From contig NZ_JALBGC010000001.1 in the NCBI RefSeq assembly GCF_022631375.1, positions 186,001-250,000 on the forward strand: 64,000 nt of DNA. The letters run 5' to 3'. Of this stretch, positions 1 through 8,584 are shown piece by piece. The notes beneath the pieces are model-generated. The model did not search any database. It was not told where the DNA came from and saw only the letters and a program-made list of their open reading frames with translations. This DNA comes from Hymenobacter cyanobacteriorum (lineage in GTDB: Bacteria; Bacteroidota; Bacteroidia; Cytophagales; Hymenobacteraceae). A program made the translations under genes and the position numbers. Positions within the stretch are counted from its first letter, which is position 1. Each line of letters starts with the position of its first letter.

Positions 1-2
1 AC

Positions 3-239
3 CTGGACTTCAGCAACGAAGCCAAGGAAACCCTCACCTGCCAGTACGACGGCGAGGACATGGAAATCGGCTTCAACGCCCGCTTTCTGCTCGAAATGCT
101 GTCGAACATCGACTCTGAGGAAATCACCCTGGAGTTGAGCACGCCCAACCGCGCTGGCCTGCTGATGCCCACCACCCCCGACGACAACGAAAGCATCCTG
201 ATGCTGGTGATGCCGGTGATGCTGAACAACTACGTTTAA
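3..239 (+). CDS. dnaN: DNA polymerase III beta subunit (sliding clamp), C-terminal end
   Basis: Only the last 78 residues are in the window; the gene starts upstream. The frame reads RFLLEMLSNI then a strand ending NRAGLLMPT and finishes VMPVMLNNYV, the usual end of clamp domain III. The beta clamp forms a ring on DNA and tethers the replicative polymerase. Downstream, within 20 bases of the stop, begins a long palindromic repeat that may end the transcript. The family call is from recognised C-terminal motifs; the truncated start cannot be assessed. Confidence 0.9.
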   Translation: MDFSNEAKETLTCQYDGEDMEIGFNARFLLEMLSNIDSEEITLELSTPNRAGLLMPTTPDDNESILMLVMPVMLNNYV

Positions 240-256
240 CTTTTTGCCTCCAAAAC

Positions 257-345
257 TGTCATCCTGAGCGCAGCGAAGGACCTTATAACCGCTGAACGAC
301 AAACGTTCTGACTGGATAAGGTCCTTCGCTACGCTCAGGATGACA
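257..345. repeat. Palindromic intergenic repeat, copy 1 (AGGACCTT subtype)
   Basis: The left arm starts TGTCATCCTGAGCGCAGCG and the right arm ends CGCTCAGGATGACA, giving near-perfect 30-base inverted arms around a 29-base centre. It sits between dnaN and gldC, both on the plus strand, and is followed by a T-rich stretch. One of 13 related elements in this window. Confidence 0.9.
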
Positions 346-360
346 CATTTTTACCCAAAT

Positions 361-696
361 ATGAAAAAATCAGAAATTCGCTTCAGCATTGCCCTCGACG
401 ACAAGAAAGTGCCGGAGGCCATCAGCTGGTCGGCCACCGATGCGGGGCCAGATATTCACTTCGCCAAGGCTATCAACATCGCGCTGTGGGACCGGGAGCA
501 GGCCGGCACCATGAAAATCGACCTCTGGACCAAGGACATGCCCGTGGACGAGATGAAGCGCTTCGTGGTCGACAACATTGGCTCGATGGCCGAGAACATC
601 GTCACGGCGACTGACGACAAGGAAATGGCCGCCAAGATGCGCGCGCTGTGCAAGGAGTTGTCGGACTACCTCGACAAGCAGGAACAAGGCCAGTAA
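361..696 (+). CDS. gldC: Gliding motility protein GldC
   Basis: A 111-residue protein starting MKKSEIRFSIALDDKKVPE, with the compact GldC pattern through AINIALWD, KIDLWTKDMPVDEMK and a C-terminal acidic helix. GldC is a small protein tied to the Bacteroidetes gliding machinery (Gld/T9SS set); its biochemical role is not settled. The ATG at 361 is preferred over an upstream in-frame ATG at 340, because that one lies inside the repeat's right arm and adds residues unlike the family. It stands alone: no other gld gene is in the window. It shares a bidirectional terminator with the convergent gene at 818. Confidence 0.87.
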   Translation: MKKSEIRFSIALDDKKVPEAISWSATDAGPDIHFAKAINIALWDREQAGTMKIDLWTKDMPVDEMKRFVVDNIGSMAENIVTATDDKEMAAKMRALCKELSDYLDKQEQGQ

Positions 697-746
697 GCAT
701 ATTGTACATGCTTCATATGGTGCATTGGCTGAATTGAGTAACATAG

Positions 747-781
747 AAAAGCCCCGCTGGAAATATCCAGTGGGGCTTTTT
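747..781. terminator. Bidirectional rho-independent terminator
   Basis: AAAAGCCCCGCTGG / CCAGTGGGGCTTTTT form a hairpin with a 5-base loop region. It has A-rich and T-rich flanks on both sides, between convergent gldC and the gene at 818. Confidence 0.85.
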
Positions 782-817
782 ATATGCGGGACGCAGGCTG
801 AATTGTGCGCTATAAAC

Positions 818-1363
818 CTATCGAGCGTTGCGGCCTAAGTTGCCAGCGGGGCGGTTAGCAGGCTTGGCAGCGGCCGGGCCCACTGAGGCATCATTGGCCC
901 GCGAGGGAGCCGGATTTTGCACCGCATCGGTCAGCAGGATGCTGGAGGCGCTGGCGGCATAGTCGCGGCCCATTCTGTTGTAGGCGTTGCGGGCACCGTA
1001 GTACGTGCTGTACTGGTCGGTGCTGAGGAAATCCTGGAATTCCTTGTCACGTTCCTTGCACACGCCGTTGCACTGCTCGTCAATCAACTGCTGGTTACCC
1101 GCGTTTTTGCGCTGGATAGCGGCCATTTTCGCCACCTTGTCGGCGTTGATGGCGCGGACTTTGGCAGCCTGGTAGCCGTTGAGGCGCAGGTCGCGCACCA
1201 TTTGGTTGCTGAGCTGGTCGGCGCGCGAGGCCGTGGGGTTGAGGCGGTTGCTGGGCTGGGTTTTGTCCTGCACGGCAACCGGGGAGTTGGGGGCCTGCTG
1301 AGCCGAGGCGGCGCCAGCCAGCAGCGCCAGCACCAAAGAAGCAAAAGCTGTTTTCGTCGTCAT
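818..1363 (-). CDS. Secreted protein of unknown function
   Basis: A 181-residue protein with a clear signal peptide (MTTKTAFASLVLALLAGAA, cleavage near ASA-QQ). The mature part has a helical middle rich in Lys, Ala and Gln with a CNGVC pair, then KEFQDFLSTDQYSTYYGARN, which loosely recalls the Spy/LTXXQ-like periplasmic helix proteins; that is a resemblance only. The C-terminus is low-complexity, rich in Ala, Pro and Asn. The start at 1363 is chosen because it begins the signal peptide; an upstream in-frame start adds eight residues. Probably periplasmic. Function unknown. Confidence 0.75.
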   Translation of the reverse strand: MTTKTAFASLVLALLAGAASAQQAPNSPVAVQDKTQPSNRLNPTASRADQLSNQMVRDLRLNGYQAAKVRAINADKVAKMAAIQRKNAGNQQLIDEQCNGVCKERDKEFQDFLSTDQYSTYYGARNAYNRMGRDYAASASSILLTDAVQNPAPSRANDASVGPAAAKPANRPAGNLGRNAR

Positions 1364-1495
1364 GGTCGTAGGGTTTTGGTAGGACACTTACGCAAGGACC
1401 GGGCCAGCCAGCGGCAGCCCGGTAACGCTCGGATAACGTAGAAAAGCTTGCTGCGGTTCGGGTTCAGCTTTGCAGTATAGCGCGTTGGCTATACC

Positions 1496-2032
1496 CTACC
1501 ACTGGTTTTTCCACATCATCGACTCCACCGGGCGGTCGGTGCGGTCGTTGTATTTGGCGTTCTGCTTGCGGTTGTAGTAGTTGTTCACGTCGCCCTGCAC
1601 GGTGAAGTAGATGAGCTGGCCAATGGGCATGTGACGGTACACGCGCACGGGCATCGACACGCTGATTTCCAGTGTCCAGTAGTTGCAAAATCCCACATCG
1701 CCCTTGCCGGCGGTGGCGTGAATGTCGATGCCGAGCCGGCCCACGCTGCTCTTGCCTTCGAGGAAGGGTACGGTAGCGTGGGTTTCGGTATACTCCTGCG
1801 TTACACCCAGGTAAAGCTTGCCGGGCTGCAGCACAAAGCCTTCTTCGGGGATTTCGAAATGGTCGATTTCGTTGTGCTTGCGCGCGTCCAGCACCGCGTC
1901 GCGGTAGGTGGCCAGATACGGGCCGAGGTGCACGTCGTAGGAATTGGTGCCCAGGCAGCTGCGGTCGTAAGGCTCGATAACGATGGTGCCTTTCTCGATT
2001 TCCGCGAGGATTTGCTGGTCGGTGAGAATCAT
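1496..2032 (-). CDS. dcd: dCTP deaminase
   Basis: A 178-residue protein that converts dCTP to dUTP, feeding thymidylate synthesis. Family signatures are present: GKSSVGR at 93-99, HATAG at 105-109, GF at 114-115 and WTLE with the catalytic Glu near 122. The family is a trimeric trimmed dUTPase-like fold, and the length is a little short of the ~193 residues in E. coli but normal for Bacteroidetes. It is monocistronic, with a composite palindrome upstream (2073-2330). It is one of several nucleotide-pool genes here, with dgt, guaA and the cytosine deaminase. Confidence 0.93.
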   Translation of the reverse strand: MILTDQQILAEIEKGTIVIEPYDRSCLGTNSYDVHLGPYLATYRDAVLDARKHNEIDHFEIPEEGFVLQPGKLYLGVTQEYTETHATVPFLEGKSSVGRLGIDIHATAGKGDVGFCNYWTLEISVSMPVRVYRHMPIGQLIYFTVQGDVNNYYNRKQNAKYNDRTDRPVESMMWKNQW

Positions 2033-2072
2033 GTAGTTGGAGTGGTGATTTTGATAATGCGAAGCGGGTAGT

Positions 2073-2239
2073 GCTGGCCGCAGTTTAGCGCGCAGCGCGT
2101 AACTGCTGGCCTTGGGTGAGGCGAGTTTGCAACTCGCCGATTGGCAGCCAAGTTGAGATTACTGCTTTGCGGCAGCGAGTTGCAAACTCGCGTTACGAAG
2201 GGCCTGCAGTTATGCGCTGCGCGCTAAACTGCGGCCAGC
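2073..2239. repeat. Nested long inverted repeat
   Basis: Arms 2073-2106 and 2206-2239 are 34 bases each and pair at all but one position (GCTGGCCGCAGTTTAGCGCG and its complement). Inside them a second pair, GCGAGTTTGCAACTCGC (about 2121) and its exact reverse complement (about 2174), is also near-palindromic on its own. It lies between dcd and the gene at 2338, in a 305-base gap that holds only repeats. Confidence 0.9.
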
Positions 2240-2243
2240 GGGT

Positions 2244-2330
2244 GCGCAACGAAGCATCTCGCGTGTGGTAGTAAATCAATCGTAAGAATTAGTGGTGGCA
2301 CGCGAGATGCTCCGCTGCGCTCTGCATGAC
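2244..2330. repeat. Palindromic intergenic repeat, copy 2 (GCATCTC subtype, left arm truncated)
   Basis: The right arm CACGCGAGATGC...CTCTGCATGAC is full length, but the left arm begins only at GCGCAACGAAGCATCTCGCG. It has lost the expected outer GTCATGCAGAGC, which abuts the preceding palindrome. The centre matches copies 8 and 9 (AATCAATCG...ATTAGTGGTGGCA). Confidence 0.85.
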
Positions 2331-2337
2331 CGCCCGT

Positions 2338-3252
2338 TTAGTCGTCGTCGTGGCGGTAGGGCGCGGCGGGCTCGCCGTCGGCTTCGTCCTCATCCTCGTC
2401 GTCTTCGTAGCGGTCCTCGCGCAGGCCGGGGCGGCGCGTGGGGCGCAGACGGCTGGCGAGGCTGCGGGGTTCGGGCTCCGGCTCGGGGTCGGGCGCGAGG
2501 TTGTTGATGCGGCGGCTTAAACCGGGCAGAACGTTGGTAACCAAATAAAAAAGCAGGCCGGCGCTGCCCAGGCTCAGCAGCAGCGTGAGATAGTCGACCC
2601 AGTCGTGGCGTGGCGCAGGGCCGACGGGCTCGGCGGGCGCACTGGTGAGGGGCGCTTCTTCGTTGTCGGCCGTGGCGGCGGGCTCGGGGGCGGCGGAGCC
2701 GTCGCTGCCATCGTTGCCGTTGGTAGTGAGCGGGGCCGTCACGGGCGCCTCGGGCTGGGCCTCGTTGGTGGCGGCGGGCAAGGCATCGGCGGGCGCACCG
2801 GAGTCGTTGAACTGGGCGCTGGCCTGCTGAATGAGCCGCTGCTCGGCCCGGATGAGGGCCACCCGCTCGTCGCGCGGCAGGTTGTGGATGAAGAACTCGA
2901 AGTTCTTATCCAGCAGTACCGATTTCAGCTGCTTGTCGAACTCGGCCAGCGTGAGCGAGCCATTGCCGAAACGGTTTTTGTAGCGCTCGGCAATGCCGTT
3001 ATAGTTCAGAAACAGCTGCTTGAGTGCAGTATTGCTCCCGAAGCCGTCGAAGCTGCGGCGGGCGGCGGCGGTGCGCAACGTGAGTGGAAACTTGCCCCGG
3101 GTGAACGACTTGTCGTACACCGTTTCCATGGTGCGGAAGTTCAGCTCATCAATGGTTTTATCGAAGAGGCGCTTGTTGGCCTGGGCCGGGGTTTCGGCGT
3201 GGGCCAGCGTTGTAAACAGCAGAAAAAGGGCAAGCAGACGGAGTTTCAACAT
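2338..3252 (-). CDS. Secreted, membrane-anchored protein of unknown function
   Basis: A 304-residue protein with an N-terminal signal peptide (MLKLRLLALFLLFTTLAHA), a helical domain of about 130 residues with many Phe, Arg and Asn, and a long linker rich in Ala, Pro, Glu and Thr. One membrane segment follows (YLTLLLSLGSAGLLFYLVTN). The tail is basic, then strongly acidic (runs of E and D), ending RHDDD. The topology suggests a periplasmic sensor or stalk with a charged cytoplasmic tail. The ATG at 3252 starts the signal peptide; an upstream in-frame start lies in the neighbouring repeat. No family recognised. Confidence 0.75.
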   Translation of the reverse strand: MLKLRLLALFLLFTTLAHAETPAQANKRLFDKTIDELNFRTMETVYDKSFTRGKFPLTLRTAAARRSFDGFGSNTALKQLFLNYNGIAERYKNRFGNGSLTLAEFDKQLKSVLLDKNFEFFIHNLPRDERVALIRAEQRLIQQASAQFNDSGAPADALPAATNEAQPEAPVTAPLTTNGNDGSDGSAAPEPAATADNEEAPLTSAPAEPVGPAPRHDWVDYLTLLLSLGSAGLLFYLVTNVLPGLSRRINNLAPDPEPEPEPRSLASRLRPTRRPGLREDRYEDDEDEDEADGEPAAPYRHDDD

Positions 3253-3312
3253 CGGGCAAAGGTAAAGCGCAAGGTTGCGCGATGCGAAAAAAGGTTTCGC
3301 AAGGTTTTCGTC

Positions 3313-3399
3313 TGTCATGCTGAACGCAGGGAAGCACCCTACCACGTCCGAACGGAATGTTCAAGCGTGATAAGGTGCTTCCCTGCGTTCAGCATGACA
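3313..3399. repeat. Palindromic intergenic repeat, copy 3
   Basis: TGTCATGCTGAACGCAGGG ... CCCTGCGTTCAGCATGACA. The variant GAACGCAGGGAAGCACC is preserved in both arms, so the arms have changed together (compensated). It lies between two minus-strand genes, just beyond the stop of hemL. Confidence 0.9.
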
Positions 3400-3407
3400 A
3401 ACGGGAC

Positions 3408-4706
3408 CTACAACTTATGAGCTTCTACCAACGACTCGCGGCAGGCCGTGAGGTATTTCTCCACCAGCTCGTCGCTGATGGCCGTGGACACGAACAGGGC
3501 CTCGAACTGCGAGGGTGCGAGGTAGATGCCGCGGTTCAGCATGGCATGGAAATAGCGGCCGAACGCGGCGGTATCGCAGTGCTTGGCATCATCGAGGTTG
3601 TTCACCGGCTTGTTGGTGAAGAACAGGCTGAACATCGAGCCTACGCGGTTCACGGTGTAGTTCAGGCCCAGTTCGGCGGCAATCTGGCGGGTGCCGTCGG
3701 CGAGGCGGGCGCTGGTGGCTTCGAGGGCGGTGTAGAGTTCGGGGTGCTCGTGCAGGTAGCGCAGCTGGGCCATGCCGGCGGCGGTGGCCATGGGGTTGCC
3801 CGAGAGCGTGCCCGCCTGGTACACTTTGCCGGCGGGGGCTACGCAGTTCATAATGTCTTCGCGGCCGCCGTAAGCGCCCACAGGCAGGCCGCCGCCGATG
3901 ATTTTGCCCAGCGTCGTCATGTCGGCTTTGATGCCGTAGAGCTCCTGCGCGCCGCCCTGGGCGAGGCGGAAGCCGGTCATTACCTCATCAAAAATGAGCA
4001 CGATGCCGTGCTGGGTGCACAGGTCGCGCAGGGACTGCAGGAAGTTTTTGGCGGGTTCCACGAGGCCCATGTTGCCCACCACGGGCTCCAGGATGAGGGC
4101 CGCAATCTGGCCCGGGTTGGCGGCGATGAGGGCTTCCACAGCGGGCAGGTCGTTGTAGGGCGCGGTGAGGGTGTCCTGGGCTACGCCCTGGGTGACGCCG
4201 GCCGAGTCGGGCTCGCCGGCGGTGAGCGCGCCGCTGCCGGCGGCAATCAGAAATGCATCGCCGTGGCCGTGGTAGCAGCCTTCAAATTTGATGATTTTGG
4301 CGCGGCCGGTGTAGCCGCGGGCCGCGCGAATGGCCGACATGCAGGCTTCGGTGCCGGAGTTCACGAGGCGCACTTTCTCGATGCTGGGCACCATCTGGCG
4401 AATCAACTCAGCCATTTCGACTTCGCGGTGCGTGGGCGCCCCGAAACTGAGCGAATGCGGCAGGGCCTCGCGCACGGCGTCGAGCACCACGGCCGGCGCG
4501 TGGCCCAGAATCATCGGGCCCCAGGAGTTGATGAAGTCGACGTAGCGGTTGCCATCCACGTCGGTGAGCCAGGCACCCTCGGCGCTGGCCATGAACACCG
4601 GCGAGCCGCCCACCGAGCGGAAGGCCCGCACGGGCGAGTTGACGCCGCCGGGAATGAGGGTTTTGGCGCGTTCGAAAAGGGCAGCGGAAGTGGTGAGGTT
4701 GAGCAT
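3408..4706 (-). CDS. hemL: Glutamate-1-semialdehyde 2,1-aminomutase
   Basis: A 432-residue PLP enzyme that makes 5-aminolevulinate from glutamate-1-semialdehyde in the C5 tetrapyrrole pathway. Signatures: NSGTEA at 117-122, YHG near 145, FDEVMTGFR at 239-247 and TTLGKIIGGGLPVG, with K268 the PLP lysine. Length and ends match the family. It stands apart from other heme genes and is flanked on both sides by palindromic repeats (copies 3 and 4). Confidence 0.95.
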   Translation of the reverse strand: MLNLTTSAALFERAKTLIPGGVNSPVRAFRSVGGSPVFMASAEGAWLTDVDGNRYVDFINSWGPMILGHAPAVVLDAVREALPHSLSFGAPTHREVEMAELIRQMVPSIEKVRLVNSGTEACMSAIRAARGYTGRAKIIKFEGCYHGHGDAFLIAAGSGALTAGEPDSAGVTQGVAQDTLTAPYNDLPAVEALIAANPGQIAALILEPVVGNMGLVEPAKNFLQSLRDLCTQHGIVLIFDEVMTGFRLAQGGAQELYGIKADMTTLGKIIGGGLPVGAYGGREDIMNCVAPAGKVYQAGTLSGNPMATAAGMAQLRYLHEHPELYTALEATSARLADGTRQIAAELGLNYTVNRVGSMFSLFFTNKPVNNLDDAKHCDTAAFGRYFHAMLNRGIYLAPSQFEALFVSTAISDELVEKYLTACRESLVEAHKL

Positions 4707-4740
4707 GAAACTGGGAATTGAATTTAGCAGGTTACTTGTC

Positions 4741-4840
4741 TGTCATCCTGAGCTTGCGAAGGACCTTATTACCGAAGAAAGGTTTGCAGCAAAATCAGAT
4801 GGCGCAGACGTGATAAGGTCCTTCGCAAGCTCAGGATGAC
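4741..4840. repeat. Palindromic intergenic repeat, copy 4
   Basis: TGTCATCCTGAGCTTGCGAA ... TTCGCAAGCTCAGGATGAC, with the AGGACCTTAT inner boundary and a 40-base centre. Both arms carry the GCTTGCGA variant, again a compensated change. It lies between hemL and the gene at 4862. Confidence 0.9.
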
Positions 4841-4861
4841 GGATGGAGCTACACGCTCCCT

Positions 4862-6748
4862 CTAGCGCAGCACCTGGTACTCCAGGCCGCTGAGTTTGAT
4901 GATGGGCACCACCTGGTTGTCGTGCGCGCCGCCGAGGTAGCTCGCGCCTTCAAAAATGGCCCCGGGCGTTTGGCTGGCTCCGGCCAGGCCGGTCTGAAAC
5001 GCAGGGCCATACTGAAACAGCGCGTTGCCGAAATACAACAGCAATTCGAAGCCCTGGTTGGCAAATACCGAGGGCGGCAGGTGCTGGCGCTGCAAGTACA
5101 GCGAGCGGAAACGGCGGAAGCCAAGGCTTTGCTCGTCGTAATACTTGGGCTGGATGAAGTAGGTGCCGGCGCCGTTCAGCTGGCTCACGTCGAGGCGCGG
5201 ATTATCGAGCCAGGAGCCGGGGGCCAGCAGGCCGGGCCGGGTGGCGGCGGGCTGCTGCTGCACGAGGCGCAGCGCGTACGGGCCCACGCGCTTGTCGTCG
5301 GAAACCACGACGACGTGGCCGGCGGCGGCCAAATCGGGACCAGCGAAGGCGGTGGCCAGGCTGGCGTCGATGTCAGGATTGAAGCGGCGCAGGCCGCTGA
5401 CTTTGCCGCCCTGTTCTTCGAGCGCGGCTTTGTAGGCAGCGGCGAAAGCGGCGTCGTCCTTACTGTCTTCGTAAAGCACCAGGGCCGGGCGACCGGTGCC
5501 GAATGCACCGGCGGCAAACTGCGCAGCGGTGCGGCCCTGGGTGGCGGCGCTGGGCGCGTAGAGGTAGTGCCAGGGGTTGTCGAGCACGAGGTCGCCGTCC
5601 TGCGAAAGTGGATTCACGCACACAATTTGGTGCTCCTGGGCGTAGCGGCTCAGCAGCTTGGCTCCCGATTTATACACCGGGCCGATGAGCATGTCCATGC
5701 CGGCCAACTCGGGCAGGGCCAGGGTTTGCTTGAGCGTCAGCGTGTCGGCGCCGGTGTCGTAGGCGAACAGCTGGATGGTGCGGCCGGCGCGCTGCAGGCT
5801 GTCCTGGGCCAGGCGCAGGCCGGCGTAGAGGTCGGTTACGAACTGGTTTTTGCGCTGGGTCTGCCAGCTGGGGTCCGCCAGCTCGAAGGGCAGCAGCACG
5901 GCCACGTTGTAGCTGCTTTTCTTGACGGATACCGGCCGGGGGCGCGGCGTGTAGCGGGCGCGGTCGAGGCTGAAGCGGGTGATGAGGTCGTCGAGTTGCG
6001 GGCGGTCGGCGTCGGTGTAGGCCCCGCCCAGCACGAGGCGGTCGGCGTAGGCGCGGCCCAGGGTAGCATCGGCGGGGTAGCGGCGCAGGTTGCGCAGCCA
6101 GGTGTTGCGGTCCTGGATGCGGGGCAGGTAGGCGGCCTTCAGGTTTTCGCGCTCAGTTGCCAGCTTGTCGGGCGGCAGCATCGTCAGGGTTTTGAGGGCC
6201 GTGTCGAAATCCTCCAGCTCGAACGACACCTGCCCTTGCAGCAGCAGCACGTCGGGCATGTTCGGGTACGTGGGGTACTCGGTGCGCAGCAGGTTGAGCA
6301 GCTGCTCGGCCTCGGGCCACTGCTTGAGGCGGGTTTCGGCCACGGCGGCCAGGTAAGCGGCATCGGCGGCGCGGGCGAAGCGGGCGGTGGGCTGGGCCAG
6401 CGGCTCCAGTTGGGCCAGCGCGGCGGCGTAGTTGCCCTGGTCGAGCTGGTTTTTACCGGCCCGGTAGCGCACGGCGGCCTCGGCCGGCGGAATGGCGGTT
6501 GGGCGGGCCGGCGCGGGCGCAGGTTTTGGCTTGGCAACCGCAGCGGCCGGAGTAGCAGCCGGTTTGGCCGCTGGCGCAACGGCCGGTTTGGCTATGGGCC
6601 TGGCGGCCGGCGCAGGTGTAGCCGGGCTGGTAGCAGCCGGTTTGTTCGGCTGAGGCCGGGCGGGCGTTTGGGCCAGGGCACTGCCGCTAAGCAGCAGGCC
6701 GGCAAACAGCCAATGCAACGGCCGCTGCCGCGAAGATGAAAACGTCAT
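4862..6748 (-). CDS. Secreted TPR plus periplasmic-binding-like protein (LppC/YraM type)
   Basis: A 628-residue protein with a signal peptide ending ALAQ near residue 26. An Ala/Pro/Lys linker (about 27-95) and a TPR-like helical part (about 100-270) follow. The C-terminal type 1 periplasmic-binding fold starts SYNVAVLLPFELADPSW, with LIGPVYKSGAKLLSRYA and the end GLEYQVLR. The architecture matches LppC/penicillin-binding-protein activators and ABC-type receptor proteins of Bacteroidetes; the ligand is unknown. The start at 6748 gives the signal peptide; the open frame continues upstream only as antisense of the DUF1361 gene. Divergent from that gene across 213 bases. Confidence 0.8.
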   Translation of the reverse strand: MTFSSSRQRPLHWLFAGLLLSGSALAQTPARPQPNKPAATSPATPAPAARPIAKPAVAPAAKPAATPAAAVAKPKPAPAPARPTAIPPAEAAVRYRAGKNQLDQGNYAAALAQLEPLAQPTARFARAADAAYLAAVAETRLKQWPEAEQLLNLLRTEYPTYPNMPDVLLLQGQVSFELEDFDTALKTLTMLPPDKLATERENLKAAYLPRIQDRNTWLRNLRRYPADATLGRAYADRLVLGGAYTDADRPQLDDLITRFSLDRARYTPRPRPVSVKKSSYNVAVLLPFELADPSWQTQRKNQFVTDLYAGLRLAQDSLQRAGRTIQLFAYDTGADTLTLKQTLALPELAGMDMLIGPVYKSGAKLLSRYAQEHQIVCVNPLSQDGDLVLDNPWHYLYAPSAATQGRTAAQFAAGAFGTGRPALVLYEDSKDDAAFAAAYKAALEEQGGKVSGLRRFNPDIDASLATAFAGPDLAAAGHVVVVSDDKRVGPYALRLVQQQPAATRPGLLAPGSWLDNPRLDVSQLNGAGTYFIQPKYYDEQSLGFRRFRSLYLQRQHLPPSVFANQGFELLLYFGNALFQYGPAFQTGLAGASQTPGAIFEGASYLGGAHDNQVVPIIKLSGLEYQVLR

Positions 6749-6961
6749 GGAACCGAAACTCGCACCGGCCTTCGTGGCCGGCGGGGCAAAATTAGCCATA
6801 AATAGCCGGGGCCATACGCAGCCGGGCCGTCGTTGCGTTGTCGTTACATGCAGCCCGGACTTTGCAGTTCGCGCCCCGGCCGAAAACCCGAACTCCGCAA
6901 CGGGCCGCGGACTGTAAGGTGCGCGCCACGGACTTACCGGCGCCAAACCTGCGCTAACTTT

Positions 6962-7648
6962 ATGCCTATGCCTGTCTCCTTTGCTCCGTCCCTGCCCTTC
7001 AGCCGCGCCCGGCTGGCGCTCACGTTCGTGCTGGCAGCTTCGCTGGCCTTGAGCGTGCTGCTGGTGGCGGGGCGGGTGGCCCTCACCGGCCGCCTGTTCT
7101 TCCTGTTCATGCTCTGGAACCTGCTGCTGGCCATAGTTCCCTACGCCATCAGCACGATGCTGACGGCGGCGCGGGGGCCGCTGCGGGCGCGCCTGCTGGT
7201 GCCGGCCGGGGCGGCGTGGCTGCTGTTTTTTCCCAACGCGCCCTACATTCTCACCGATTTTTACCACCTCGAAGCGCGGCCCGGCGTGCCGCTCTGGTAC
7301 GATTTGGTGCTGATAGTAAGCTGCGCCTGGAACGGCCTGATGCTGGCTTACGCCTCGCTGTCCGACATGCAGCGCTTGGTGCAGCAGCGGCTGGGCTTCT
7401 GGCCGGGCTGGCTGTTTGCGGCGGTGGCGCTGCTGCTTAGTGGGTTCGGCATCTACCTGGGCCGCTACCTGCGCTTCAACTCCTGGAACATTCTGACCAA
7501 CCCGATTGCGCTGTTTTTTGACATCATGAACCGGGTGCTGCACCCGTTCTCATTTCCCGGCACCTGGGGCGTGACGCTGGTGTTCGGGCTGTTTCTGCTG
7601 CTGGGCTACGGCACGGTGCGCGTGCTGGGCCGGGCGCAGGGAGAATAA
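6962..7648 (+). CDS. DUF1361 integral membrane protein
   Basis: A 228-residue protein with about six to seven membrane segments and the family hallmark LLFFPNAPYILTDFYHLE near residues 84-101, plus WNGLMLAYASLSDM. Function unknown. Start choice is open: ATG 6962 and ATG 6968 are both in frame. A -7-like TAACTTTA sits at 6953-6960, directly before them, which would favour a leaderless message from the second ATG (inference). Divergent from the LppC-like gene; convergent with the DUF1810 gene, 29 bases away. Confidence 0.82.
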   Translation: MPMPVSFAPSLPFSRARLALTFVLAASLALSVLLVAGRVALTGRLFFLFMLWNLLLAIVPYAISTMLTAARGPLRARLLVPAGAAWLLFFPNAPYILTDFYHLEARPGVPLWYDLVLIVSCAWNGLMLAYASLSDMQRLVQQRLGFWPGWLFAAVALLLSGFGIYLGRYLRFNSWNILTNPIALFFDIMNRVLHPFSFPGTWGVTLVFGLFLLLGYGTVRVLGRAQGE

Positions 7649-7677
7649 CTGCCGCAGCTATTGATTCAGCAAGGTTT

Positions 7678-8103
7678 TTATCGGTTCTGGCCAATAATGC
7701 GCATCGTCTTCTCGTCCTGCGCTCCGCCAAAAAACTTCGCCAGCACCGCCTGAAACACTGGGTCGGCCCCGGGCACGGCCGCGAATAGCGTCATCGACGA
7801 TTTCAGTTTCAAATCATCCGGGCTGCCCATAATAGCGTGCGCGTCGTTCGATTTCAATCCCAGCAGGGCCGTACTGATTTCAACCAGCCGCGCCCCCAGC
7901 ACCGGGTGCCGGGCGTACTCTTCCGCCTCGCGTAAATCCTGAATCGCGTAAAAGCGGGCCGTTTCGCTCAGGCCTAATCCCTGAATTTGCGGAAAGATGA
8001 ACCACATCCAATGGCTGCGCTTGCGGCCGTTTTTGATTTCGGCCAGGGCAGCCGGGTAGCTGCTGGTTTGCGCTTCGAGGAATCGGGTGAGACTGGTTTT
8101 CAT
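7678..8103 (-). CDS. DUF1810 domain protein
   Basis: A 141-residue soluble protein matching DUF1810 (calpastatin-like name in some databases): FLEAQTSSYPAALAEIKNGR, HWMWFIFPQIQGLG, LREAEEYARHPVLGARL and DDLKLKSSMTLF. These conserved Trp, Gln and Ser positions define the family. Biochemical role unknown. It follows a lipoprotein gene on the same strand, 43 bases away. Confidence 0.85.
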   Translation of the reverse strand: MKTSLTRFLEAQTSSYPAALAEIKNGRKRSHWMWFIFPQIQGLGLSETARFYAIQDLREAEEYARHPVLGARLVEISTALLGLKSNDAHAIMGSPDDLKLKSSMTLFAAVPGADPVFQAVLAKFFGGAQDEKTMRIIGQNR

Positions 8104-8146
8104 AAGCTTGGGGCATTAATGCGGAAATTAAGCGTCAATACCTGCA

Positions 8147-8584
8147 TTAAGGCTGTACTCCAGCAGCGTGGCGCTTATGCCATAGCGCAAGTGCCTGCTC
8201 ATAAAACAGGTATTTCTCTTCATCACTTCCTTCCATATAGGCCCTAAACTTGTCTCCGTTTCTTTTCGTGATTTCGATGTATGGACTATCAAAGTCGGGC
8301 ACTTTATACCTTGGAATTATTGAAATAATATCTGAATAATACGCCGACTCTATTCGATTATTAGTCACCTTTTTTTCTAACCAGTAGTGTGCAATGCGTT
8401 TGTCGGTCACGAAACTTCCTGTGCTACTTTCTCGAAAATTCGAGTAATACAGCACAATGTGTTCATCCTTACTCAATAGCCCAATCGACTCCACCAATTG
8501 AATTGTTTCGGGAGCTACGTGTTGGCCAGACTTCATCTTCTGGCATGAAGCAATGAAGAGTAAGAACAGCAATAATTTCTTCAT
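8147..8584 (-). CDS. Small lipoprotein of unknown function
   Basis: A 145-residue protein with a lipoprotein signal (MKKLLLFLLFIASC, lipobox near residue 14). The rest is soluble, rich in Ser, Tyr and Ile, with a possible PH-like feel (KRIAHYWLEKKV, YIEITKRNGDKFRAYMEG), which is only a guess. The gene and its upstream flank are distinctly more AT-rich than the neighbours, suggesting a recent or fast-changing gene. It is divergent from the M1 peptidase. In the 224-base gap upstream I see nothing definite. Confidence 0.7.
   Translation of the reverse strand: MKKLLLFLLFIASCQKMKSGQHVAPETIQLVESIGLLSKDEHIVLYYSNFRESSTGSFVTDKRIAHYWLEKKVTNNRIESAYYSDIISIIPRYKVPDFDSPYIEITKRNGDKFRAYMEGSDEEKYLFYEQALALWHKRHAAGVQP

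Noticed and set aside
3357..4721. Long plus-strand open frame (454 codons) antisense to hemL
   Set aside because: It mirrors hemL codons, has no family motifs and begins inside a palindromic repeat; typical of antisense frames in GC-rich DNA.
4922..6739. 605-codon plus-strand frame over the LppC-like gene
   Set aside because: Antisense shadow; ends in low-complexity Arg/Gly sequence mirroring the Ala/Pro linker.
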